The position numbers were made by a program, and so were the translations under genes. Shown here piece by piece: positions 1 through 12,102 of a stretch of 64,000 nucleotides of DNA; within the stretch, counting starts at the first letter, position 1, and each line of letters starts with the position of its first letter. Under the pieces are notes generated by a model. That model saw only the letters and a list, made by a program, of their open reading frames with translations. It was not told the origin of the DNA and did no database searches. The stretch comes from Dryas octopetala (lineage: Eukaryota > Streptophyta > Magnoliopsida > Rosales > Rosaceae). The stretch is taken from positions 18,827,738 to 18,891,737 of the forward strand of contig OY992833.1 of assembly GCA_963921425.1 (NCBI GenBank), written 5' to 3'.

Positions 1-3000
1 CTCAGAATCAAGGCCGAGAGCCCTTCTGGGATTGACATACTGCACCACATTGAGACTTGGAGCCCCGAGAAGCAGCGAAAGGCGTACGAAACTATTGCCG
101 ATTACGAGCGCCAGGGGCTCGATTGCCTCCAGATCATGCCTGGTGAGAGAATTTCTCTATGTTGGTTTTTTAGCTTTCTGTTTGGTTCCGGGAAAATGCT
201 GGTTAAGGAAGTTATAATGTTGGCTCTAGTTTCGTTTCATTTTTATTTTCTAAAGTACATATAATTTTACTGTTTACAAGTGGGTTGTATAAAACAATGG
301 ATGGTTGGGACTTAAATCTATAACTTGCATTAAATACTTGGATTGTGTTAAATTATTAATTCTTTATGTCGTTGTAGTTTTGGGGTGGTTAATGATTATG
401 AGGTTTTTGTGAGACATGGGTTTTGCTCTTGTGCATGTGGCGCATGCCTTGGGATGTTTATTTCTAGGTGTAAAGCAATAAATAAACTATAGAACATTCT
501 TAATGATGTTCTTGACGGATGAGCAATTTAACACATTCCTTTGAATCTTGAAAAAGTTCTTGAAAAATGAGAATAATTTTCACTTTCTTTCCCTTTGCTT
601 TCTGCTTTCCTCTGAAGTGAGATTTGGGTGCTCAATCTACTATTTGTATGAGAATTTAAGTTATACTTTGCATGAACATAAGAGTGCATTGTCCATTTGC
701 ACGTCTATCACTTACAGATACAAATCATACAATGACTGTTGTTCATTAACATTTGGATAAACTATGGTGCAGGTGCAGCAGAACTTTGTGGGTTTCTAGA
801 TTCTAAGAATATAAGGTCATGCTCAGCACATGCCAAGTCTATATCTTCTCTGATAGTCATTCCTTCTTACTTGTAGTACGAGTAAACGTATAGCTATTGG
901 CTATGTGAGTTGATATTTGAACATTGACCCAGTAAGATCCTACTTTCTGCCAACTCAAGTTATTATGAGTACTAGCTAAAGGTGATTAGTTGGAAAGTGT
1001 TATGCCCTGTATAAGATAAGAAATGTTTGGACTATGGTCTATGAGTGAACCTTGTCCTAATTGGGAATTAGGTTGTAGAGTTGATCTACATAGATCCCTT
1101 TCCATGATCCCTGTTATATTTTCCAAGTAACGGTATAAGTTGAAAACCTAATCAACATTCACTTGGAGTATAATAGTTATCTGTGTATAAAAGTGATAAA
1201 ATTGTCTAATTTGGCATGTCTCTTTCCTATATTGTGTGTCAGCAATGACAATGATATGCTTATTTATTATTTGTATTAATGTACAGGAGGGGATTAATCA
1301 CACGCAATGTCAAGTCTGCAGTTGATTTGTTTCATGAACGGTTCAGGGTAAGCATATTGAAGTGCACAATTGACTGGTGTAAAATAGGATTGCATGTAAC
1401 ATGAAAATTTTTATGTATTACTGTTCCGTAAGATTTTCAACTGTCTTATTAACACATTACAATTGACTGTAATTTGATTATTATGTGTATTTGATTGGGC
1501 ATACAAATATGGAAGAGTCCATTACTCCAAGCAATATCTGTCATCCATATATGCTAACAAGGCTTACCTGTCTGCACTGATAACATAATAGGGCATACAG
1601 GGCCTCATTATGCACCTCTGATTCCTCCATTTGTAACATTTTTTCTTTGTTCTAAAACTGCAAAAGATAGTTTTTTGTTGATCTCTAATGTGATCTTGTT
1701 CAAGTCTCTCCTGAAGTTGAACACCTTTCTCACATACTTACCCATAATCAGCCTTAAATGATGATGATACAGCAGAAGATGTCTTTAGATTAATATGAGA
1801 GAATTTCCCAGTTTCTTGCATCAATTTATTAAATTGAAATGAAATAACAAAACTTCTATGAAATCAAGTTTTCTGTTCCTCATGAGAAATGGGAGAGTTG
1901 CTATGCATTGAGTAAGTCAATTTCTATGTGCTCATACTCATCATTCCTCCTCTTCTTCGTTAGATGTATTTAGATTAATATGAGAAAATTTACAAGTGTC
2001 TTGCATTCTTCTTGTTCTTATTGTATGAAACCAAGTTTTCTATTCCTCATGAGAAATGGGAGAGTTGTATGCATTGAAGTAAGTCAATTTCTATGTGCTC
2101 ATACTTATCATGCCTACTTCAGATGTCTTTAAATTGAATATATGAGACAATTCAAAATGTTTGTGCTCATCCATACGTAGTCTTTAGATGAATTTAGACT
2201 AAATATGAGAGAATCTCCTAGATCTTGCACTCTTCTTATATGAGAAATGGGAGCTTATTTTCTGTCTTTAGAGTAAATCTTAGAGAATTTCCCAGGCTCT
2301 CTCTCTCTCTCTCAATTTTTTTTATACAGTACTCATAATGCCCATGTAATGGACTACTAAAACTTGCTGAGGCTTGCCCCATTTTAACTTCTAATGGCTT
2401 CCTGGGTAAAGACTTCAACAAAAACATGAGTCCCTGCATAGGCAACCCGTCCTTTCTGCTTTTTCTGAATCAACCCCCATCTTTTTTTTTTTTTTTTTTT
2501 ACTGAATCAACCCATCTTCTCTATTGATGAATTTCTCTCAGAAATTTAGAGAGGAAACGATTATGAAATGGTTTTGGTTATTGTAATTGTGTTCATGGAT
2601 GAACCTACTCTGATCTGGCTACGCCCTAAAGTCAGTCAACTTCTGCATGCTCATTACTAATCCTTCATGTCTATATTCTAGATATATCCCCATATACTAT
2701 CTGGTGCATCCCACTAACTGAGACCCTCCAGCCAAATCCCATAATTTTCTGTAATGTATGCTTGAGGCGCATCCCATTCCTTATTATTTCTTTCTTATTA
2801 ATCACTTGGTAGTGGACTTTGATATCCTATTTTCAATGTAATCATTACTGCAGTTGACATTTTCTCCAGCTCTGAGCAGGGAATTTCGACCTTACAAACC
2901 GGATCCGGCTCCACTACTGCATATATGTTCAGCTTGGGAAGTTAAACCTAGTGAAGTAATGATGGTCGGTGATTCCCTTAAAGATGATGTGAGTGTTCGC

Positions 3001-3390
3001 GTATTTGTTAATTTCCTTCGAAAATAATTTTATGTGATGTTCTTGCTGCATCATTAAGTGCCATTTTTTACCTATGTTGTATGGTGTAGTGCAAGAGCGA
3101 TGATTAAATAATTTAAGGAACCTGAATTTCTTCATTGGAACTTGCAAGTGTGCTACATTTCCGAGCTGCAGTATGGATATAAGTAGATTTTGGATATTCT
3201 TATGAACAATTACCTGACTTTGCAGGTGGTTTGTGGGAAGCGAGCAGGAGCATTTACATGCTTACTTGATGAAAGTGGGAGGTATGACTCGCCAGAATAT
3301 GCCAATGTCGATCACAAACCAGATTACATGGTGTCTTCCCTAATGGAAGTTCACTCGCTACTGGAAGCACATTTTCACCTGTCTCCTTGA
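1..3390 (+). CDS. HAD-like hydrolase (phosphatase family), 3' part; 5' end outside window
   Basis: Haloacid-dehalogenase superfamily hydrolase, probably a small-molecule phosphatase of unknown substrate. Five exons were read: 1-142, 773-815, 1287-1347, 2854-2988 and 3226-3390, all with GT-AG borders and consistent phase, giving 181 residues up to the stop. The visible C-terminal part carries HAD motif II (LITRN), motif III lysine in the context FRPYKPDPAPL, and motif IV MVGDSLKDD, which supplies Mg-binding acids. Motif I (DxDGT), with the nucleophilic aspartate, must lie upstream of the window, so catalytic competence cannot be judged. The third intron (1348-2853) is long and contains a tandem repeat. 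I recall Arabidopsis At2g33255 as a similar protein, unverified. Family assignment is firm; substrate is unknown. Confidence 0.9.
1777..2250. repeat. Degenerate tandem repeat inside an intron
   Basis: Four diverged units beginning with variants of AGATGTCTTTAGATTAATAT start near 1777, 1962, 2121 and 2186. The first two units share long stretches, including CTCATGAGAAATGGGAGAG and AAGTCAATTTCTATGTGCTC. Unit lengths fall from about 185 to 159 to 65 bases, so later units are truncated. It lies inside the third visible HAD-hydrolase intron. Confidence 0.75.
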
Positions 3391-4107
3391 TCCTCAAACC
3401 TGTTGTCAATTATTGCTCAAGATGTTATGGAGAATGTCTTGTATGTGCATCATCTAGGAAAGAATCGAAGAACTGGGTTGGAGTACTTGTAGTATGATTT
3501 GTTCTTTGGTCGCAAAAAAATGACGAGAAAATAAATTGCGACCTGATAGATAAAGTCACAGGAACTTTGTAGAAACCTGTTTTTAGGCCTAGTATCATAC
3601 TACATTACCATTTATTAAGAAAATATTTTGGGAGACACTGATCAAATGTCCACCCTGGAGTGGTATTGTAGTTGTATAGACGCAGAATATTTCATGCAAG
3701 AAAAGATGGTTGCTGTACGTGTGGTTGCAGAGGACTTGCATTTGCTGGTGGTATCCCCATCCTCCCCTCTCTCTCTCTCTTTCTCTCTCTCTTCTCTCCT
3801 TCTCTCTTTGTGACACCAGCCTGTCTGCGAAGTTATTTATTTTCGTGGTTGCAAATTTGTGCAATGATTTCAGCCAACTTGTTTCAAATGTTATGGTATG
3901 ATATTGTTGGAAAAATTGATTCATGTATGATACAAAAAGTGCATCCAAACATTTCTATTAACCTTGGAAAAATTGATCATTAATAAAATAATCAATAATA
4001 CTAATTGTCTCACATCTTACCTTATGTGTGTATAAAATTATAGTATAAAAATATAATAAGTATAGTATTACTGTAAAATAATGATTAGGTTAAAGCAAAA
4101 ATAGAAG
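3391..4107. other. 3' UTR and spacer with a CT microsatellite
   Basis: This is the trailing region of the HAD-hydrolase gene followed by AT-rich spacer. A CT/TC-rich microsatellite sits at about 3765-3810; apparent reading frames across it are low-complexity artefacts. An A5 run at 4097-4101 reads as TTTTT on the minus strand and is the likely RNA polymerase III terminator of the adjacent tRNA gene. Confidence 0.6.
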
Positions 4108-4180
4108 CGCCCACCGTGGGGCTCGAACCCACGACCACAAGGTTAAGAGCCTTGCGCTCTACCAACTGAGCTAGACGGGC
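4108..4180 (-). tRNA. tRNA-Lys (anticodon CUU)
   Basis: Read on the minus strand, the 73 bases begin GCCCGTCTAGCTCAGTTGG and end in GGTGGGC plus discriminator G. The acceptor stem pairs GCCCGTC with GGTGGGC (one G-T pair). The A-box (TAGCTCAGTTGG) and B-box (GGGTTCGAGCC) promoters are intact, and the anticodon loop CTCTTAA centres on CTT, which decodes AAG lysine. There is no intron. A TTTTT terminator follows six bases after the 3' end. It is a standard nuclear tRNA-Lys gene and looks functional. Confidence 0.97.
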
Positions 4181-4327
4181 TTGGATACTATTTTTCCTTA
4201 AATTTTTTAATTATTCTAAATAACTTTTCCTTTTCTCTTGGCTTTTGGCGCCAAAATGAACGGCTTACTGTTTACACAAAAAACAAACTAAACATTGTAT
4301 TTGCAGTAAAGCCCTTTCATTTCCTCT

Positions 4328-4334
4328 TATATAA
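4328..4334 (+). promoter_or_regulatory. TATA box of the His/Pro/Glu-rich gene
   Basis: TATATAA lies 114 bases before the ATG at 4448, followed by a C-rich leader of about 80-90 bases that is typical of plant 5' UTRs. The position fits a transcription start near 4360. Confidence 0.6.
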
Positions 4335-4447
4335 ACAAACCCCCTCCCGCCTCTTTCCCTCCCCTGCAAATCAATTCATTTCCTCTCAGCTTCCAAGAAC
4401 CAAGAATCAATCAATTCCTCAGCAGCAAAACCCAGAAAATCAAAGCC

Positions 4448-5687
4448 ATGTCCCGCCTCGACAGCTTCAAATCCACCACCAACACCACCCCTACCACCCC
4501 AACCAAGACTGCTCATCATCATCATCATCATCATCAGCACCACCACCACCCACCATGCACCGCCTGTGGCTACAGCAGTGCTGAACCTCTTGGCTCCATG
4601 AAAAGGTCATCACCCTCCGACCCGAACCCGAACCCAGACCCACTTGGATATTACAAGATTTCCCTCCCTCCTTTCACTGTCTTCAACCAACTACCCAAAC
4701 CCACCAAGCCTCTTCTCCGCCGCTGCGTTTCCGACCCTTACAACCCTCCTCAGTCTCCGGACCACCACCACCCCAACAAGGCCAGCTTCATCAATGCGGT
4801 GCCGTTTCAGCCATCCCCACCCAAACCCTCCTCCAATTCAACACTTCTGCCTCCCCTTCCGCCGCAGCCCACTCTGCGCCGCACCGTTTCCGATCTCAAC
4901 CCTTCGCCTGCCAAGTCCTCCTCGCGCTCCTCCAGCCCCTCCTACCTCAGCAGCGATTTCGAGACTCCCGATTCCAAGGTTTGATTCTTGAAATTCTTCA
5001 AGTTTGTTCTTTCTTTTTTTCTCTCTCTTTGTTCGTTGTTGTGATGTGTTTTGGGAAAAATTGCAGAGGCTGAGAAGGATGGAGTGTTGCCTCAGAGAGA
5101 TGAGCCTGTGGTGCAAGCAACTCGTGAGTGAAGATGAAGAATCGGAACAAGAAGAAGAACAACAAGAAGTGCAACAAGAGGAAGAGCAACAAGAAGAAGA
5201 ACAACAACAAGAAGAGGATCAAGAAGTAGAAGAAGAAGAAGAAGAAGAAAATGGAGCCACTGATCAAGACATTCATCATGACAATGCTGCTACCCAGGTA
5301 TTGGTTTCAATTCTCTGTTTGGGTTCCTAGAAAATCAAATATGCTGAGTTTGTTTTCTTGGGTCTGAAATAATCGAACCCCAAGATGGAAAATTTGATTT
5401 GTCCTACATTTTTCATGCATTTTCTAAACAACCCATCAAAGCAAGCAGTGATTTTGGTATTTTCAGATTCTTTAATTTGGTAATTTGATGTCAACCATGA
5501 AATACTTAATGATCATAAAGTAAACATTTCATTGTTGTTGTTGTTGTTGTTGCAGGTTAACTGTGAGAGAGAATTTGTGAATGTGGAGAAGAAGGATGAC
5601 AGCTTGGTCATTCACTTCAGATGCCACTGTGACAAAGCCTATCAATTCCTTCTCAATGGAGGCGACTGTTACTACAAGATCATGTAG
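4448..5687 (+). CDS. Uncharacterised His/Pro-rich, acidic-tract protein
   Basis: Three exons (4448-4978, 5067-5297, 5556-5687; frame kept) encode 297 residues. I do not recognise a named family. Visible parts: a His-rich run at residues 23-34 from CAT/CAC repeats; a Cys pair (CTAC) at 37-40; a Pro/Ser-rich region with two copies of an RRxVSD motif at 91-96 and 144-149, which resemble basophilic-kinase or 14-3-3 type serine sites; a short basic helix with Cys residues (RLRRMECCLREM) at 178-189; a Glu/Gln run at about 199-238; and a compact C-terminus of about 43 residues with FRCHCDKAYQFLLNGG and CYYKIM. The C-terminal block looks like the conserved core, probably a plant-specific domain. No signal peptide or membrane segment is seen. 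The third exon follows a (GTT)n tract just before the acceptor. The TATA box and C-rich leader support expression. Function is not inferred. Confidence 0.85.
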
Positions 5688-7742
5688 ACGGCCCAAATAA
5701 GCATTCATCATTCTTGGGTTTGAATTTTTCATACATTTAGATTCTTTTCTTGATACCCAATTCAGCATGCTTAGGTTGTTGTTTCATTCTTGGTTTTAGA
5801 TCATACCCTTTTAGATACAGCACTCATTCAATTCTTTACAAAGATTCTTTTTGGATGAAATCCACAACTGTTGCAGACTTGCAGTGCTTATCAACCTTTA
5901 GGTATTTCCCTTATGTCTTTAGAAATATTTTTTAGATGATACCTAATAAATAGTGCTCATCAGGCCTGGGTCTATATTTTTTCCCCATAAGAAGTCTTCT
6001 TATATGATACCCATTTCAGATGAAGCACTCATGGTTCTAAGGTGTCAGCTGTACAAATTGATGGTTAGGTGGATGAATTACCAATCATCTGGTTGGTTGT
6101 GACTGGATGAATCTTTTCCTTGTTTTTTTTTTCCTTTGCATTGTACTGATGTACATGATGTGGAATACTGCATGAATTCTGAAGGTGAGAAGATGATGAA
6201 TTGTACTTTGTTGGAATTCTTCTATGTCAGTAAATGAATAAAATTTTACTGGTTCTTCTTGTCTTGTGAGTTGTAAATGAAGAATGAATGTATGATCCTT
6301 CTGTTTCTGATGTCATAAGTGCAATTTTGAGTTGAAAAATCTTCCTCATGGTTGCTAAATGTGGTATATAATTATAACTTCATATATGGTAAATCTGTAA
6401 AGGAAAAGTAAGGACTTGAAATGCTTGCTATGAAATTTAGAAACCAAGGATCTCCTACTTTCCTCAGTGAGCTGGTAATAATTATTTGTGTAGCATAGTA
6501 TGACTTCAGTTACAAACTTACTGTTAAATCCAGATGAAAAACTGTCAAATCAGGAATAGTTTTAAGTTACCAAATTTATTAGCTAGTATAGTCTCTTCCA
6601 ATCAGTGATTAGTTTCATCCTCCTAGAATCTACCATGATAATATTGATACCGTTTGTGTACTATATATCAGATGCACATGGCTTTTTCATGTTCTTGAAG
6701 AGTTGTTGCATAGCCTTGAGAGCAATACTATTCATATCCTAGTCCATTTCTATCAAGTCTGAGCATGTGCATGCAGTGTCAGTGTACCTAACTTTTTATA
6801 TTTGGGTTTGCCTTGTTTCATGAAAGTTATCTTTAAAAAACAAAAAGCGGAGAGGAAATATTATCATTTCTTATTCTTGACTCTTGAGTAAAGGGTACTC
6901 AAGAAAGAGACCTTGTTTCTTGAATGACAAATTGACAAATAGGGTGAACATTGAAATACTACTGTTGGGACATGTGATCCAACGGTGGAAGAAGGCCACA
7001 TATGATCCAAGCCCTAGACTTAAATAAGAATCTCTACCGCCAAAGAAGACGAACCCTAAATAGAAAGCCCCACGCGCTTTGCTCGTCCAAGCGACCTCCC
7101 AAACTCCTACAACCGTTCTGGCCATAGAGTGAGTTACAACCGCGCGTGTGGCGTGTGGAACTCCCAAGACTTTCATTCTCAAAAAACAGAACGGCAATGC
7201 ACGGACCGCCGATCCAATCAGTCAGATCCCCTGAGGGTGGGTCAGAAAAATAGACTCAAAACAAATCTGCACGTGGGATCCACTCCCACCTATCCACGCT
7301 CGTTTTGGCGCGTGTGCACGTTCCTGACGGCCCTCTCCAGAGTCCCAAAAGACCCCAAACCCCCCAAGGACAGCAAGCCAATACAGAAACAGACAAAGGA
7401 AGTAATGGACAAAGACAAACAAGGCATCAGCCTCAGCTCCTATGCTCATCATTGTCTTCAATCTCTCTTTTCCTATGCTCAAAACTTCAAAATTACTAAA
7501 ACCCTCCTCTAAAGTCCTACTACACTCTTCTAGATTTCTATCTCTCTCTTCTCTTATCTATCATATTCTTTCTTCTTCTCAGGGCAATTCAACTGTTGGG
7601 TTAGTGGGTTTTCTTTGTCTCTGTTTTTGTCTCTAATAACAGGCAGCCCTCTCCCTTCCATTTTTGCTCACTGTTTTCAGTCAATACTGCATCTAGTTCT
7701 TGTTTTTCTTGCATTTCTCTCAGTACCCAATAGGCCAATACC
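5688..7742. other. Intergenic region: 3' UTR and downstream promoter
   Basis: No coding potential was recognised. The first 550 or so bases are T-rich 3' UTR-like sequence, with an AATAAA-type signal near 6236-6242. The last 700 bases turn CT-rich, as plant promoters and leaders often do, before the transporter gene starting at 7743. Short frames around 6871-7636 show no family resemblance and overlap each other. Confidence 0.5.
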
Positions 7743-10039
7743 ATGATTTTTTCATCAATTTCTTGTGAAAATCCATGGATAGCATTCAGCCCAAAAGTCC
7801 TAAGCTCCTCAAGAAAGCAACCTCCTTTTCACATAAAGCCCATTCTTTGTATTCACCGCCAGAACCCAGCTGAAACCGCCTTGAACAATCCCACAGAACC
7901 CAAAACCCAGCTCAGAAACCCCATCTTGCCTCTAAGCCGAACTCAAGTTGTTTACAGAAAAAGCCAGAAAAGCAGGGCTCTTGATGAAAGGAGTGGTTGT
8001 CCCCAACTGGGTAGCCAGCAAATGTTGCTTTTGTGTGGATTTGGGTACTGGGTGCAAGGTTTTAGGTGCTTTCCATGGCTGGCTTTGAACTTCCACATGG
8101 CTCACAATCTCAACATGCACCCCTCAACCTTGCAGCTTGTACAGCATTGTGGCAACCTTCCCATGGTGGCCAAACCCTTCTATGGAATCCTCTCTGATGC
8201 TCTTTATATTTGTGGTGCTCATAGAATACCTTATATTTCCATTGGAGGTTAGCTGCAATTCCTTTGACTTATCTCCTTGATGTCATTACAGTTTTAGGTC
8301 TTTTTTGCTCATATTTCCAAGTTTGACTATATTCATGTGCTCTTCTCCCTCAGAATTCTGTTAAATCTTGATATGTATTTTAAATGTAAAGCCATATCAT
8401 TTATTTCCAAAAAGACGAGAGGCTTCATCTTGGTTGTTTACATAGTATTGCACTTCTTATTCTTTCCTTTGCTTGGTTTTGCTTTCTTGCTCTTTTCATT
8501 TTATTTTTCCCATTTTAACTATGCTATAGATTCTATTTGTCTACTTCATGTTCAAGAATTCTTTGATTCACAATGGAAAGTAGGAGTGATTAAATTCATA
8601 ATTATAAGGAAACTTCTCTGTATAAATTTGATAAGTTTGACTAATTTTATGCTGTAATTCATGTAGAAGAGTAGCTTAACCTTAACATGTTATCTGCAGA
8701 CCTGCCCCTTTTCTTGCAAGTTGCAACAATGGTAAAGTGGAACCTAAAAAAGCTGTTTAATGGTGTAAACAATGTATCAATCAGAAAGTAAAATGGACCA
8801 TATCTGGATTTGAAAAAGGCAATAAAATAAAAGTGTATACTTGAAACCTCTCATGGGAGAATCTGATGGAGTTCAAACTTCTCAGTTCTTTTGCAGGTCC
8901 TGTCTTGGGGGCCACTGGCACTGATCCCTGTTGCAGCTCAAGCCCTTCCTACCCTTATGGTGTGTGTTCTTCTCAGTAATCTTGGAGCATCCATTACAGA
9001 AGTAGCAAAGGATGCTCTTGTTGCAGAGTATGGCCAAAAACACAATATAAACGGCCTTCAGTCTTATGCATTCATGGCATTAGCTACTGGTGGAATCCTT
9101 GGTAACTTTTTAGGTGGATATTTCTTAATGAAAACACCACCCAGAACCATGTTTCTCTTATTTTCAGTCCTACTTTCCTTTCAACTTGCAATTTCGTTGA
9201 GAATAAGAGAGGAATCTCTTGGTTTACCACAGTTGTCAGATCCCAATCTTATAAGGAAACCAATCATGGAAAGTATTAGAAAACAATTCTCTGATCTAAT
9301 GATGGGAATTCGAGAGGAAAGCATTGCTCGACCTCTTACTTGGATTGTAGCTTCTATTGCCATGGTCCCAGTTCTCACAGGTTCCATCTTTTGCTACCAA
9401 ACACAATGTCTACATCTTGACCCTTCAGTCATTGGCATGTCTCGAGTGATTGGCCAGTTGATGCTGCTTTCCACTACTGTACTTTATGACCGTTATTGGA
9501 AAAAAGTTCCCATATGGAAGTTGGTTGGTATTGTGCAGCTTGTGTATGCCTTTTCCCTTCTTCTTGACTTTGTTTTAGTAAGACAGATCAATGTTAGACT
9601 GGGGATTCCGAATGAGGTGTTCGTTCTTTGTTTTTCGGGGTTAGCAGAAACTATTGCACAATTCAAGATCTTACCTTTCTCAGTGCTGTTTGCCAGTTTA
9701 TGTCCTCGAGGTTGTGAAGGGTCTCTCACTTCGTTCTTAGCATCAGCCTTGTGTTTATCATCAATAGCTAGTGGGTTTTTAGGTATTGGATTGGCTTCTG
9801 TGATTGGAGTAACAGCAGGCGACTACTCAAGCCTGCCTTATGGGATTCTGGTACAGTTCCTTGCGGCTTTACTTCCTTTAGGATGGATTTATCATTTACC
9901 CATGTCAGAAGCTGTTGTTGGGAAGGAGAGGAAGAGAGGTTTCAGTAGAAGAACTCAGAAAAATAGAAGGGTAGGTAGAGTGGTATATGGTTCAGCATAT
10001 GTCTACAGGCGCGAGAGAGAATCCGAGGCACAGAGGTGA
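7743..10039 (+). CDS. Folate-biopterin transporter (FBT/BT1 family), chloroplast-targeted
   Basis: Multi-pass membrane carrier of the FBT/BT1 branch of the major facilitator superfamily, whose plant members move folates or related pterins, some across the chloroplast envelope. Two exons (7743-8247 and 8886-10039) give 552 residues. The first 75-90 residues are rich in Ser/basic/Pro and lack acidic residues, fitting a transit peptide. Family signatures are visible: the KPFYGILSD loop after the second helix, RIPYISIG, then LLQVLSWGPLALIPVA, then ASITEVAKDALVAEYGQ. About 12 hydrophobic helices follow, and the tail is basic. The junction was chosen at acceptor 8884-8885 because ATTGGAG joined to TTCTTTTGCAG yields IGVLLQVLSW, as expected for the family; the nearer TTTTGCAG acceptor at 8896 would shift the frame. 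Which folate form it carries cannot be told from sequence. Confidence 0.92.
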
Positions 10040-12102
10040 AGAAGCAACTTCTTATGATCACATCTTTTTTGGAGAGCAAAGGGATTGAAAATGGGAAGCA
10101 TATGTTGGATTGCCTGAGCTACCTCCTATGATTGCAGCTGCTCGAGAGAATGGGAATTGAAGATGGGAGGAAGAAGAATCTAGAGTTGCCTCGGTGCTGT
10201 TCATTTTCTTCATACACAAGATGACTTGGAAAGAGGCTTCATCATTCTGTCACAAAGCTGAAAATTGTGACATCATGTTAAGGCAGTCAGTTAGAACTTA
10301 GTTGTAATACAACTTTTGTTTCACAAATCACTAATGTAAATAGCATCGGTTCTGAGCTCTAATCCCACGCAAAGAAGAACAAGAACAAAATGAAGAGCTT
10401 CGAGCTATGAGGTACTTAATGTGTGGCTGCACCTCATCCTAGAGCAATGAGGCAACTGTATACCTGGTATCTGCATCATGAATGGGGGGAGTCTCTCCTC
10501 TTTTGCTCCAATTCAATACCGTCCTTTCCTTGGATGTGCATATGTGCACAGGGTTCTGACAGCATAAACTAGAAAAAGGAACAAAAGAAAAATAGAAGAG
10601 TTAATGGATTCTTCCAGAGAACTACTTAGTCTCTTACCTTTGGGGTGAAACATACATTTTGAGATATATCTACTTGTCTAAATTGGAGATAAGGCTCAGG
10701 CAAACTCTAGCCTCCTACTTCCTTTTCCCATAAAACCAAGTTAAGAATTGGAGTAACTAGTGAGCAATCACAACAAGGAAAAGGCTAGAAGTGCTAAAAT
10801 CTTTACAAAATTTAATTTATAAATTGACATGACATGGATATAGATGTGATGCTTATGAAAATTCAGCAGCTTCAGATTTTGGTGAAGTTAATAGAAATGG
10901 GGTTTTATTAGAATTACAAATTTTCTCACTTGGCCTCCTTTTTTCCTAATAAAATTACAACTTTATTCTGAAGCTATATTTTTTTATTTCAATTTGTCAG
11001 TTTTTCTAAACTAAAAAAAAGTTCATGGCCATTAGCCATGATGGCATGGATGTTAAGATCACTAATTTATGACATTTGTGTCCTCATTACACACATAGAT
11101 CATGTAGAGTTTTGACATATTTTCCTTGAGGTATACCTAGTGTGTGCTTTGTCGTATTCTGAAGCATATACTCTTGCTCGCTTAGTGTGTGATTTGTCAT
11201 AGAAAAAGAAGAAAATGACATGACATATTTTATGTGACATACTATGCATACCACAATATTGTACTCATAAATTGTCACATCATTTTGTAAACTAAATTTG
11301 GCAAAACCATTTTTTTGTAATAAAGAAATCTCTAGCATCACTTTAGCAATTAATTAAATGCCGAGCCCATCTTGGCAGCCGCTTCTTTCAATCCTTTCGC
11401 CAGCTGCTCAAAAGAGGAGCATAAGATTTTATTAAAGAAAATTTTATATATAAAAATATAGAATAATTCTCTAGCTAAAATACAAAAGTTTGGACTAGAA
11501 AATAAAAAAAATTAATTCTCTAGTCTAAACTTTTGTATTTTAGCTAATGTCCGAATCTAAATCCCCCACTGTTGACACATTTCACGGCTGAGACTTTCAT
11601 TTTTATAGATAATAATAAATTGTGACTCAAAGTTGTTTGATTATTATATTGTGAATTTGTATTATTGATTATCTTAAATTTTACTTGAATGTAAACATAT
11701 TATATTGTCAGACTGTCGGATACGATAATATTACCTATTATAGGATTTGGATTCTCTGCTTATCTTGTTTTTATTAGTTACTATTTAATATGGATATGCC
11801 ATATACTACTTGTCTTGGTCTCATTAGTGATAAATTTTTCTGTTGGAATGTATGAACAATGGGAAGGAATGGAAAGTCTTACATACAAACACCCTCTCAC
11901 AATCATCTCTCATATGTGAGGATCACATGACCAGTTATTGGGCATGCAAGAATTTCTGAAAATCTTCATAATAAAAATTAGTGTATGCCGATTTGTCATC
12001 AGAAGAATAGATGGTAAGCAACTAAGCAACAATCATTAGATCATATGTTATCTGTAGTACAAATGAAGGCATGCTATCCCTAACTACTGTATCAAAAAAG
12101 AT
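10040..12102. other. Intergenic region with a strong hairpin
   Basis: The first 500 bases look like 3' UTR of the transporter. The rest is AT-rich spacer with no recognisable gene. It contains the hairpin at 11472-11546 listed separately. The short minus-strand frame at 11087-11341 has no recognisable features. Confidence 0.5.
11472..11546. repeat. 28-bp near-perfect inverted repeat (hairpin)
   Basis: Left arm 11472-11499 begins TAGCTAAAATACAAAAGTTT and right arm 11519-11546 is its reverse complement with one mismatch. The loop is 19 bases. It could be a tiny MITE remnant or a small-RNA-type hairpin; no target-site duplication was found. Confidence 0.8.

Noticed and set aside
3595..3983. Overlapping frames on both strands of 60-117 residues
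   Set aside because: They are produced by the CT/GA microsatellite and show no family features; this is the 3' side of the HAD hydrolase gene.
4838..5279. Minus-strand frames opposite the His/Pro/Glu-rich gene
   Set aside because: They are antisense shadows of low-complexity coding sequence (poly-Leu/Phe opposite poly-Glu/Lys codons).
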